Below are positions 21,545 through 31,282 of a stretch of 64,000 bases of DNA, piece by piece. Position numbers and translations under genes: made by a program. The stretch comes from Salvia splendens (lineage: Eukaryota; Streptophyta; Magnoliopsida; Lamiales; Lamiaceae), in assembly GCF_004379255.2 (NCBI RefSeq), contig NC_056049.1, positions 7,006,001 to 7,070,000 on the forward strand. The letters run 5' to 3'. The notes under the pieces were generated by a model. It saw only the letters and a list, made by a program, of their open reading frames with translations, did not search any database and was not told the origin of the DNA. Every line of letters starts with the position of its first letter. The first letter of the stretch is position 1.

Positions 21545-22379
21545 GAGTAAAGGCTAAAACTGGTCCAGAACATATGCCCATTTTATGATTTTGGTCCTAT
21601 ACTTTATCTTTTGAATTTTTGTATCCTAAACATTTCAACTTGGATCACAATTGGTCCTACACTAATAGTTCCGTCAATTTTTAAACAGTCAACAGTTTTA
21701 ACCCGATTTTAACAGATTAAAGCTGTTAATTATGATTTTTAACTCACTAATTATATCATTAATTATGATTTGAGGAGAGAACTCCGATCATGATTGCTTC
21801 ACTCTATGGAAGCATAGAGATTCTTGGCTACCTAATTGAGAATTGCAAAGTCGATGTCAACAAAGCTTGCGGCTCCAACGGCGCCACCGCGGGCGGCGCC
21901 TGGTCCTCCGTCGAGATTGTGGAGCTCCTGATCGCCGCCTCCGCTGAAATCAACGTTGTTGATGCGAAAGGGAGAAGAGCCGGCGAATTGATAGCTCCGA
22001 TTCGCCGTCCAGGAATGGGATTCGCCGGCGATCGAAGTGAGGGGGAGGGAGAGGGAAGGTGATTCGTCCAGGAGGAGACGATTCAGTTTTAATATATTTT
22101 AATTTCATTTTGTTTTTAATATATCTATATTGTTTTATTAAACAATAAATTAGAATAATAAATAATGATATAATTAGTGAGTTAAAAATTATAATTAACA
22201 GCTTTAATTGGTCAAAATCGGGTTAAAACCGTTGACCGTTTAAAAATTGACGGAACTGTTAGTGGGTGACCAATTGTGATCCGAGTTGAAATGCTCAGGA
22301 TGCAAAAATTCAAAAGATAAATTATAGGACCAAAATCGTAAAGTGAGCATATATTCAGGACCAGTTTTGGCCTTTACTC
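21545..22379. mobile_element. Pack-MULE (non-autonomous Mutator-like element with captured gene fragment)
   Basis: Long terminal inverted repeats of roughly 220 bp start GAGTAAAGGCTAAAACTGGT at the left and mirror at the right (ACCAGTTTTGGCCTTTACTC). The insertion is flanked by a perfect 9-bp duplication TAATATAAA (21536-21544 and 22380-22388), the hallmark size of Mutator-like elements. The 835-bp element has no transposase; its GC-rich centre (21790-22062) is a host gene fragment. It lies about 110 bp from the stop codon of the PIRL gene, on its 3' side. Confidence 0.92.
21790..22062 (+). pseudogene. Captured fragment of a CCCH zinc-finger protein with ankyrin repeats
   Basis: The 90-codon frame reads MIASLYGSIEILGYLIENC, CKVDVNKACGSNGATA, then VEIVELLIAASAEINVVDA and GELIAPI. 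This matches, from memory, the ankyrin-repeat region of plant tandem-CCCH zinc-finger proteins (pattern MVASTYGSxxVxxLIL ... VDINxxCGxDxxTALHCA ... VVKLLLxAGAD ... VDVI). The LHCA core of the second repeat appears deleted between GATA and GGAW. No CCCH fingers are present, and the frame ends in unrelated GEGEGR. Whether it is transcribed from the element is unknown. Confidence 0.75.
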
Positions 22380-22489
22380 TAATATAAAACATACTGACAG
22401 AAATGCACATGAAGGCAACTGAAATCACACTGTAATTAATAAGTGACATACCAACAAGTTTGATGCTGTATATTCCAAACTTCAACGTC

Positions 22490-24355
22490 TTAGGTTTTAG
22501 CATAATCCACACCATTGCGTTTGCGTTTGTTGGATCTTGAAAAGAAGCATATTTGTGCCCAAGATTTCTTTTGCTTCACCGGCTGTGACTTGACTTCCTT
22601 CTTGGCAACAAACTCAGCCATGTACTGAACAATAGCCTGAGATACAAAAAAACATATTTATCCTTCTGCAATAGAGGAAAGTAACTGATTCATTTTATAG
22701 ATGCAAAATAAGGATAAGTCAATCTGCTCACCTGTGGTCCTTTCGCAATTACATCTCCTGGGGGCACAGTCAGAGGGTTTCCATCAACCTTCAAGACACG
22801 AAGTCGGGTTAACATTCTGAAGGAGTCGGGGAGGACCCTTATCTGGTTATTGCTCATATCCAACTCCTCAAGCATTTCAAGGTTTCCGATGGACCTTGGC
22901 AGATATTGCAAGTCTGCAAAATTGTTGCTTATGTTCATCTTCTGAAGGGTTGTCGCAAAGCACAAGCTTTCAGGTACGGATTCAAGCTCATTGAAACTAA
23001 CATCGAGCTCTCTCAAGTTTGCCAAGGAGGACATTGTAGTAGGCAGTTGTCGGATGTTATTGTAGCGTACTGTGAGAATCTCCAGGGATTCAATCCGGCC
23101 TACTGCTTCAGGGAGTGCTTTAAGCCGGTTATAGTCTGCGTGAAGCTCCTTGAGTGAAACACAACGACTAATTGTATGAGGGATCTCCTCAATATTGTTT
23201 GTTTCAACGTTCAATACCCTGAGACTGACCAGCGATCCAATAGTTTCTGGAAGCGATGGGAGTCCATTAGAGCTCAAATCAAGCTCTTGGAGACGAACTA
23301 ACCTATCAATGGTAGGAGGCAGTGACCTCAACTGGTTTCCCCTCAGATCAAGATTAAGCAAGTTAAGCAAATCTCCGATAGATTCTGGCAATTCAGAAAT
23401 AGAGTTGGCATGTAAATCCAACACTTCTAATGAGGACATCCCACCTATAGCCTCTGGTAACTCAGCAATCCTATTCTCGGATAAATCCAACGTGGTCAAA
23501 CTAGAGAGCTTCCTAATGGAATCAGGAAGCCATTTTATTTGATCCGATAATTTGCCCCGGAGAACAAGCTTTTGAGTCCCTTTCTTCGCAGACGCTTCAA
23601 TGAGACTCGCCAGTTTGATCAAACTCAGTTTGTCACCATCTTGCCCTGCAACAAATCAGTTCAAATGAAGGTCTCATAATGCAAATTACATGTCAAAACA
23701 ATTGACGAGGAGTTAGCTCACGTGAAGCAGTCACCGGCTTAAGAGTTGGATCCACAATCTGTGGAGCAGCCGAGAAATCTCCAGCTCGACTCCCAACCCC
23801 CAATCCATCCATATTGAACCCCATCTTTGTTTTCTTCACATACATGTCATCCCTGGTAAACAAGGGCTCCGAGGCCTTCACGATCTCCTTCTCGTTATAG
23901 AAACTAGACAAGGAAGACGACATGGTAGTAGCTGAGGTGATCACCGTGGGACTCAAACTGTTCGACGAGCTATAGGAGGCTTTCACAGTGTCCGCATACT
24001 GCGAATCTGAAGAGCCGGACAAGCACCTAGACGCTCTCTGGATCAAATCGTCGAACACCAAGTGAACACTCTCGAGATCCAACAGTTTCAGAGCCTCTCT
24101 GCAATGCTCCTTGCTCTGGAAATGGATCATGCTCCTTTGGATCTCCTGCAAAATCTTGAACAGCTCCTCCGGCACATCGTTCCCCTTGCTCTGCTTCGCA
24201 ATCGCCTCCAAACCAAGCTGATCTTCCCTCTCAACGTTTCGGATCAGAGTTTTCGCAGCCTCAATTTCATCAATCCCCGGCCGCGGTGGCAAAGATCGGT
24301 GAAGTCTCATTATTTCTTCGACGACGTCGTCGGTAGTCATCAATGACAGCTCCAT
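22490..24355 (-). CDS. Plant intracellular Ras-group-related LRR protein (PIRL)
   Basis: Three exons (24355-23722, 23645-22732, 22636-22490) join in phase to 564 residues. The N-terminal 200 residues are helical and plant-PIRL-specific (DDVVEEIMRLHRSLPPRPGIDEIEAAKTL in outline). From about residue 225 there are some ten leucine-rich repeats of 23 residues with the Ras-group pattern LxxLDLSxNxIxxLPExIGxL. The C-terminus is basic, with CFFSRSNKRKRNGVDY, conserved in PIRL4/5/9-type proteins. PIRLs are cytosolic or membrane-associated scaffold-like proteins resembling animal SHOC2; some Arabidopsis members act in pollen and embryo development. I chose the ATG at 24355 (MELSLMTTDD) over the in-frame ATG at 24382 because family members begin in this way. 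Which PIRL subgroup member it is cannot be settled by eye. Confidence 0.93.
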
Positions 24356-25072
24356 TAAATCCCCAATTCTACTAAAGCACAAACTTATTCACAGGAGACA
24401 CCAAGAATCACACCGACAACGTATCAATACAAATCCAATGAAATTGCCTAGACAAAACCAGGATTTCACCAATCCTATCACACAACAGTAACTGAAACAC
24501 GTCTAATCCATCTCTAAAATTAAAAAACTCACTAGCCAAAAAAGTAGAAAAACAAAGTCATAACTTCAATTCGTTGGTTACAAAACCGAAAAATTCCCCT
24601 ACAACCGCCATTTTTTCACCCGAATCGAATCACAATCTCACAGCTCCAAAACCCCAAAAAAAGAGCAACAGCAATTATTAGTTTAATACAACAACAAAAG
24701 ATGCGCATTCGAAGCTCAAAGCAGTCATTTGTACTAACCAACCAAGACGACGGCGTATCGAAACCGGAGATATTTTGTGGCCGTGAAACGAGCGACCGCA
24801 ACCAATCAAATCGCGCAGAAGCTGAGCGATTGGTGGAAGCGGCGAACAAGGAAATCAAATTGGGGGAAAAGAGGTAAAGGGAAGTGATAGATAATTGAGT
24901 AATTATTTGTTTTATTGCAAAGGGAGATATGGTTTATCGACAGATCTACAATTCGGTTTGCGGATTTCGGTACCTTGTCTTATTATATTACCCCATTCAT
25001 TTTTTTTTATTTTTCCGGAAATGGCCTTCACCGCTGGCAAAGAGATCAATCCAGCTGCGAAATCTATGCTTA
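24356..25072 (-). promoter_or_regulatory. Promoter and 5' leader region of the PIRL gene
   Basis: A 717-bp stretch lies between the PIRL start codon and a Harbinger element. GC content rises at 24740-24840, consistent with a 5' leader, possibly with a leader intron, but exact signals are not certain. Short frames on the plus strand here are not convincing genes. Confidence 0.4.
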
Positions 25073-25863
25073 GAGCATCCACAATGCCGGCCAGCGGACC
25101 GGTTAGCCGATTCCAGGCGCTGGCCAGTTCGCTCGCCGAACCATTGCAGCCGGCGAGCGGCAAATTGGCGAGAAAAACGGCGAGCGCACGCCGATTTGCG
25201 GGCGGTAGCCGATGCGCTCGCCGATCGGCTGGCCGCCATTGCAGGCTCCCGGTCGGTCAATCGATTTTTTTTCCGAAACACTATATATACGCGATTTGGT
25301 CATTCAATTATCGGAAATTATTACATTTCCGAATGAAGATTTCTGTATAGCAACTTTACATGTCAGCTCGACCAGCCAGGGGCTCTGCCCCTTGGACCCG
25401 GCTCTCGGGGGCGCTACCCCCGAACCCCCGTCCAATCATAACGAATCCAAACAAATGTGCACTCCGCACTTCCAACTTATTTGATGTCTCATTATGATCA
25501 ATCAAGTTAATCCAATTACACTAAAATATCCAACACCAGATAGCGGCGACGACGGCGGTGGCGACGGCGAGGAGTGAGGCGGAGGCGGGGGGCTCGTGTG
25601 TGGAAGAGGAGTTTTTTTAATTAATGTATTTTTTTAATTTTAGTATTATTATTGAATTTTTCCGTATCTGTGTCGTAAATTTAATTCCGTATTTTATGTG
25701 ATTGTTAATTATTTGTTTTATATAATTTTGAGTGATGTGACTAGGCTATTGCTGGGTTGTTTGCATGTTTTGATGATGTGACAAGAGGATTTTTAGTGCT
25801 GATGATGTGGCATGAGAAGTTTGTGGCTAGACTATGGCTGAGCTATTCTTATTGTGGATGCTC
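25073..25863. mobile_element. Third PIF/Harbinger element, internally deleted
   Basis: It starts GAGCATCCACAATGCC and ends TATTCTTATTGTGGATGCTC, flanked by TTA on both sides (25070-25072 and 25864-25866). It is 791 bp. The left third has the same GC-rich short-motif clusters (CCGGCGAGCGGC, GCCGATCGGC) seen at the end of the element at 14993. A short GACGACGGCGGTGG stretch at 25546 resembles the acidic tail codons of that element's ORF1 in reverse, suggesting a deletion derivative. No ORF remains. Confidence 0.88.
25370..25432. repeat. GC-rich hairpin-forming insert within the Harbinger element
   Basis: GGGGCTCTGCCCC (25380-25392) and CGGGGGCGCTACCCCCG (25407-25423) are two compact inverted repeats in an otherwise AT-rich area, joined by CTTGGACCCGG. 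The origin is unknown; it looks like filler or a small structured repeat. Confidence 0.5.
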
Positions 25864-27009
25864 TTATAATAGCCTTCATAACTAAGATTTTTTAATTTGA
25901 AAACTACATTGAATATATTTTCTCTTGTTCAGATTTGTAGAATATTGGTTTAATGCGTTTCAATTAGACTTGATATGCGAAAAAAAATCGATTATATAAA
26001 AATGAATTTTGGGTGAAGTTAATTATATTGAGGCAATACCCTAAGGCCTAAACCATCCATTCGTATTTAACAATTACTAGAAAGCATCCACCAAAATGAA
26101 AAATAAAAAAATTGACTAATTATTTTTACGATAGTAAATTATAATCTGAATAAAAACATTAATTCACAATCGTAAGTATTTCAAGTTGTGAATTACAATA
26201 AAAAATGTAGAGATTACAATCAAAATAGTATTAATTTATAACTTAAAATACTAAGTTTTAAATTGTAGCAACAAAAAGGTCGATTTCCGATGAAATCTGG
26301 CGCATTAAATGACGATATTCGATATTTTTTATGGATAATTGAACTTAAATTTAAAGGTCGCACCATTGATGACTCGAATCTGAGACGTTGGTCTCGGGCA
26401 TTAAGCTCTCTATCACTTTGCCAACTTAAACACACACAATTTTTTGTATTTATTTTACATTTAGTGTTATACTAACATTTCTGAAAATTAAGAAGTTATA
26501 GGTACATTAAATGACGATTTTCTATAAAATTTGAGATTGGGAAATTTACAAGAAATCGAAGAACGTGATCTTAATTGAAACATGGAGTATGAACTAGGTA
26601 ACTCTCTCAGCTCCAATTGAAGCCATTTTTTTCGAAATTAATACAATCATTTGGGTATTTTTCTCTTAAACACAGCAAAGGTCATGCTAATCGTAATTAA
26701 AATTTAAGTCAAACTCAATAGCTAGGATAAATTATTCGATTTTTGTCTGTTGTAGTATTAACAATGTAGGGATGCATCTGCTGGCAAAAGATTTTTTTTT
26801 TCATTTTTTAAACCTCAATAGTTATTATGTGACGATTCCGATATAGTTGTAACTTTTTCATACATTTATTAAAATTCAATGAAGTCAATTTCAGGCTTAC
26901 AGCACAATACAAATATTGAACTCATGAATTGAACAAGTTGCAAACAAGCACTAATCAAAAAGATCAAATATGAAAATATTGAAATTAATTCAAGTTCCAC
27001 TATCCAAAA
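25864..27009. other. AT-rich intergenic DNA with a degenerate SINE-like patch
   Basis: On the minus strand, 26365-26430 shows an A-box-like AAAGTGATAGAGAGC (26405-26419) followed by a B-box-like AGATTCGAGTC (26371-26381), the order and spacing of a tRNA-derived SINE, though degenerate. The rest holds no supported gene. Confidence 0.35.
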
Positions 27010-27678
27010 AAATGAAAACAGCCACATGTCCATTTTAATGATGCATTTCAACGAAATCGAATAAAGCAAAACGACTTTACCTAATTGTTCAAAGGCTGAT
27101 TGGTATATTTTGTGTTTTAATCATTTGACTTTAATGCAAGCCGCCTTCGGTATCATAATCATACGTTACTTACTTTTGTAAAACACTATTTTATTTAAGG
27201 TATATATACACACCACAAATTTGCATGAGAATATACTGGTATATTTTAGAGGAAAACAATAAAAATATTAGGACGTTATATTTCTATCATTTTTTATAAT
27301 AATAAAATTAAAATACAACATTAAAATTACGAATTCCAAAATTTCACGCCGTTACAATTTGACAAATTAATTCAGATGTTTAAAAATGGAAAATAACTCT
27401 ATAGATTAGGATTTAAATCGAATTTATATGGAAGACACGTTTAAAACAATTTCAACCTAAATTCAGATGAAGCGCCACTAGTAATATTGATATCTAGAAG
27501 CATAGTACAGAAAGTTATTATCAAATACTGCTATAAATAATCAGAACAGATTGAGATTGCAATGTTGGAAAAATCTACAAAGGAAATAATATAAAGAAAG
27601 TGGATAATAGTACTCTCCCTGTAAGATGTTTTTTGTGTTAAATATAGAAAAAAAATAGTAGTAGTATTTTTTTTTATA
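27010..27678. repeat. Segmental duplication, copy A (left part)
   Basis: Sequence from about 27010 to 27580 matches 37875-38480 with many shared blocks (AAACGACTTTACCTAA, AAATTTGCAT, AACAATAAAAATATTAGG, AAAATACAACAT, AATAATCAGAACAGA). It continues after the MULE at 29365. It is non-coding. Confidence 0.75.
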
Positions 27679-28353
27679 GAGGGAACTATCTTTTTAGGTC
27701 TACGAATTTTGCTAAAGTATCATTTTAGGTCCGTGAATTTTGAAAATATCATTTTAGGTCCGTCAACTACAAGTTAATATCATTTGCGGTATTTTAAATT
27801 TTTTCTGGACGAAAATGCCCTTAAGGCCTTCAAAGGGCAATTTGGACAATTTTTTCGCCACTCATCTTACGTCAAAGACCTAGAGTCTAACAATTTCTTT
27901 TACTACTATTTAATTTAATTACCATCCAAATTGAATTTAAATATAATTACAATTTGACTTAAAAAATATGTGTTAATTTTTCAATTATTAGATGATCAAT
28001 TATTAAGGGATAGTGAATTGAGACTTGATACTTTATTTTATTTTTTCAATCTAAACTGCATTTTAAGAACTTACTATAGGTGATTTGTGAATTATATTTA
28101 GTTTATTTGTTTTGAAATTAGATAGCTGTTAATTTGGATTGTCATTCGAATTATTATTTATATGAATTTCAGAATGGAGAGCAATTAACGTCCAAATTGA
28201 ATTTAAATATAAAAATTTGTCGTTAAAAATTGTTGGACTCTAGGTCTCTGATGCAAGATGAGTGGCGAAAGAATTGTCCAAATTGACCTTTGAATGTCTT
28301 AAAGGCATTTTCATCTGGAAAAAGTTTAAAATACTTCAAATGATATTAACTTG

Positions 28354-29267
28354 TACTCCCTTCGTCCCAGATAATTCGTCTCAGTATTCCATTTCGGTCC
28401 GTCCCACATAATTTGTCCCACTTCAATTATTCCATTTATGGCAACAAATTACTCCACTCTTAATTACACTTTCGCCTACCCCAATTCCACCATTTACTCC
28501 ACTTCATTTCATCTCCTTTTTCATTACTCCACACAACCTCCAACCGATTCCCCTTCTTCCTCCATAATCTCCCTCTGAAACCTAGATCTACACCATTCCT
28601 CCACCATTTCCACCGCCTCCACACAAATTCACACCCCATCCACTCCAAATACTGCACCTACGCCCTCTGAAAACCCTAGATCTACACTGATTGCTCATCA
28701 AATCCCACCGCCTCCACAAAAAGCGACTCCCCTTCCACTATTTCTACCGCCTCGAGAGCTCCCACGGCGATGGGTGATTATCCCGACTCTCCTCCTTGCA
28801 TTTTATCGGCCGATCTGGACGATCTCGTCGTCCCAGAGACGGCGGAGGATCTGTGGGGTTCTGCCTCTGCCATCGACAACTCTTTCGTCGCCGGAACCCT
28901 AAATGACACCGTTGTCCCCGAAACCCAACTGGAATCCTTCATTCCCGTTGTATGAAAGAAGAAATTGAGCAGCATGTTTAATTTGTAATCTGCACAGGTT
29001 TTCCATTTTTGAGAGCAACTTGTTTAAATTTGATAAGCATTTTTAAATTCTGCCGTCAACAGTAATTAAAAACTAAAAATTGAACCAAAAATTTTAATTA
29101 TACTCAAATCATACCTAATTCAAGTTTTCCATAAAATTGGCAATGAAAAAGTAACTAGGTGGGCTCCATTTTCACTACTTACCTTCATTTAAATCAAAGT
29201 CAAACAAACATTTCTTAAAACTCGTGCCAGGTCAAATTGACCCGAATTATCTGGGACGGAGGGAGTA
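28354..29267. mobile_element. Stowaway-type element with an internal reading frame, nested in a MULE
   Basis: TACTCCCTTCGTCCCAGATA at the left mirrors the right end (ATTATCTGGGACGGAGGGAGTA) over about 25 bp, with TA borders. At 914 bp it is long for a MITE. It has exon-like GC-richer sequence at 28560-28960 containing a 61-codon frame that is shared with the element at 46456. It lacks any visible DDD transposase motif. Confidence 0.88.
28770..28955 (+). CDS. Conserved short ORF in a Stowaway-type element, function unknown
   Basis: This 61-residue frame starts MGDYPDSPPCILSADLDDLV, is acidic, and repeats VVPET twice. An independent related element has the same frame at 46814-46972 with most differences being single amino-acid changes. 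In that copy the frame also runs on beyond its stop into about 80 further codons. It may be the N-terminal exon of a mariner-like transposase left in deletion derivatives, or a captured host exon; I do not recognise a known domain. There is no evidence of expression. Confidence 0.4.
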   Translation: MGDYPDSPPCILSADLDDLVVPETAEDLWGSASAIDNSFVAGTLNDTVVPETQLESFIPVV

Positions 29268-29364
29268 GTTGACAAACCTAAAATGATATTTTCAAAATTC
29301 ACGGACCTAAAATGATACTTTGGCAAAGTTCGTGGATCTAAAAAGATGTTCCCTCTTTTTTATA

Positions 29365-29834
29365 AATTAACATGAGATAAAACTTAAAAAAAAAACACGA
29401 TACTAGCCTTTTTAGAACAAAGAAACAATGGACATCCAACTACAGACAGCTGGCAACTGCAAGCTTAGGCCATAACCGTTTCGACCTCCTTTGCAGATGG
29501 TTTAGGCTGTCCAAACTCCTACATTATTAAGTTATCAGTACGATTTTTATTTTATTTCTTTCTTTTAATTAATTTATGTAGCCTTCTATTTGGTTATACC
29601 ATGACCCATATGACTTATGACATGCTTCTCCTGTTTTCATCGATATTATTTAGCATTGAACCTACAAACTCAATAAAGCCTTATACGGGCTAATATAAGC
29701 CTCTCGTGTTTTGCTCACTATAATTCAGATGTAACTTTTTTAATTTGGTTTTACTCAGTTTAGAGTTGATACTTTTCTGTTTTTCGTCTTCTTAAGGAGG
29801 AAGCAACCAATCTGTCTTCTTATTTACGTGGATG
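29365..29834. repeat. Segmental duplication, copy A (right part) and spacer
   Basis: From about 29400 to 29660 the sequence again matches copy B (38560-38770): ACAGACAGCTGGCAA, CATAACCGTTT, GGCTGTCCAAACT, TTAATTTATGTAGCCTTCT. The remainder to 29834 is unassigned. Confidence 0.7.
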
Positions 29835-29839
29835 CCATC

Positions 29840-30530
29840 TGATGAATCGGCGAATTTTTGATGGTGATGAATGCTCGTAAAAATAAAGGAAGATCAACAC
29901 ACAGAGATTTACGTGGTTCGATTTACTGAGGTAAATCTACGTCCACGGGAAGAAAAGAGGGCAGAGTTGTCTTGCTTGATCTGTTTTCTACAGCTAACAA
30001 TACAGACTTGCTATTTGCTATTTTCTCTCTAGAGAGCTTAACAGAAGTTAACAGAAGGCCCTTTATCTATCTGACCTAGGTTCTATTTATACATTGAACC
30101 AAGATCGTGGCATGCAGCATTTATTAGGTAGTGGATGTCGTGGAGGTCGTGGCGACCTTGCATGGGTCCACTATCCTGCATGAGTTAATGACTGCTTGAC
30201 ACCACTAAATAGATCGTCGGTGTAGCGGAGGTGGAAATCTTGCATGAGTCCACTATTTCCTAGTTCGGTCGAATACTGAGACCGGACTGCTGAATTATTG
30301 CCGAGCAGCTTTTGCCGATCTGAGAGTAGAGCTTGATGCCGACCAGAGAGCAGAGTTTGATTGGTTGGCTTTTACCGAGCTGTAGGCTGGAGCCGAACTC
30401 TGTGGTTGTGCCGAACTGAACTCTTGAGTCATGCCGGACTGATACTCTTTAGCCATGCCGAACTGATACTTTTTCTTGGGCTTTACTGCTGTTGGGCTTG
30501 TTTAGTATTTGTTTAGTACGTACTCCATCA
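29840..30530 (-). repeat. 3' LTR of the gypsy element
   Basis: 691 bp with short inverted ends TGATG...CATCA. On reading, it is identical to the LTR at 36729-37419. The duplicated target CCATC precedes it at 29835-29839. Confidence 0.95.
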
Positions 30531-30545
30531 CTACCCCCCCCGAAA
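30531..30545 (-). other. Polypurine tract of the gypsy element
   Basis: Read on the minus strand, TTTTCGGGGGGGGTAG lies directly against the 3' LTR, the usual position of the plus-strand primer. Confidence 0.75.
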
Positions 30546-30654
30546 AGTGAAGTGAATCACTTCGGCATTCTGGATAAAGGTACGGGGTAAGTTGATGTTT
30601 GTCCTCGGTCTGATGAAGTGAACTCTTCTTTGACCGGACTTGGTTTGTGTCCTA

Positions 30655-31078
30655 ATTTGGCGAGTTTTATCGCTCGGATCGAACTTTCCGTTGTCCTAAT
30701 TTGGGGATCGGACTTTCCCTTGTCCTAATTCGGCGAGTTTTATCGCGTGGATCGGACTTTCCCTAGTCCTAATTCAGGCAAGTTTTATCGCGAGAATCAG
30801 ACTTTTGTTGCAGTTCGTTTCAGACGAAGTGCTTGATTCTTAAGCTGAATTGTGGTCTTGTATCCTCTTTAGAAGCTTGGACTTCACAATCGTTTGCTTA
30901 TTGCAGCTCGTTTCAGACGAACTGCTTGTTTAAGCTGAATTGTGGTCTTGTATCTTCTGTAGAAGCTTTGACTCACAATCGTTGGCTTGTTGCAGCTCGT
31001 TTCAGACGAACTGCTTGTTTAAGCTGAATTGTGGTCTTGTATCTTCTGTAGAAGCTTTGACTCACAATCGTGTGCTTG
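30655..31078. repeat. Tandem repeats between pol and the 3' LTR
   Basis: Three units of 93, 89 and 89 bp (30808-30900, 30901-30989, 30990-31078) share TTGCAGCTCGTTTCAGACGA and AAGCTGAATTGTGGTCTTGT; the last two are nearly identical. Before them (30655-30800) lies a second array of shorter units with CCTAATTCGGCGAGTTTTAT and CGGACTTTCC. Such arrays are frequent downstream of pol in Tat-type elements. Frames across them are repeat artefacts. Confidence 0.85.
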
Positions 31079-31282
31079 TATATGTTCTAAGAAGGGGATC
31101 AGTCTTCGAAGAACAAGATACCTCAGTAACATTTGTAAGAGACGACACACACAGAGACAGACAAAACACACAGACAAAACGCACAGAGACAAATAAAAAG
31201 CACATAGAGAAACAAAGATCAAGCAAACCAAATAAAGCACATTGACCGGACAGGACTCAAGACTGACTGACCGGACTGTCTC

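Larger units (their letters stand above)
27679..29355. mobile_element. Non-autonomous Mutator-like element with a Stowaway nested in its right arm
   Basis: Long inverted repeats begin GAGGGAACTATCTTTTTAGG at the left and mirror at the right end (CTAAAAAGATGTTCCCTC). A perfect 9-bp duplication TTTTTTATA flanks it (27670-27678 and 29356-29364). Arms extend some 220 bp and continue inward past the nested element. There is no transposase. The right arm is split at 28354-29267 by a Stowaway element; removing that element restores inverted-repeat continuity with the left arm. Confidence 0.9.
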
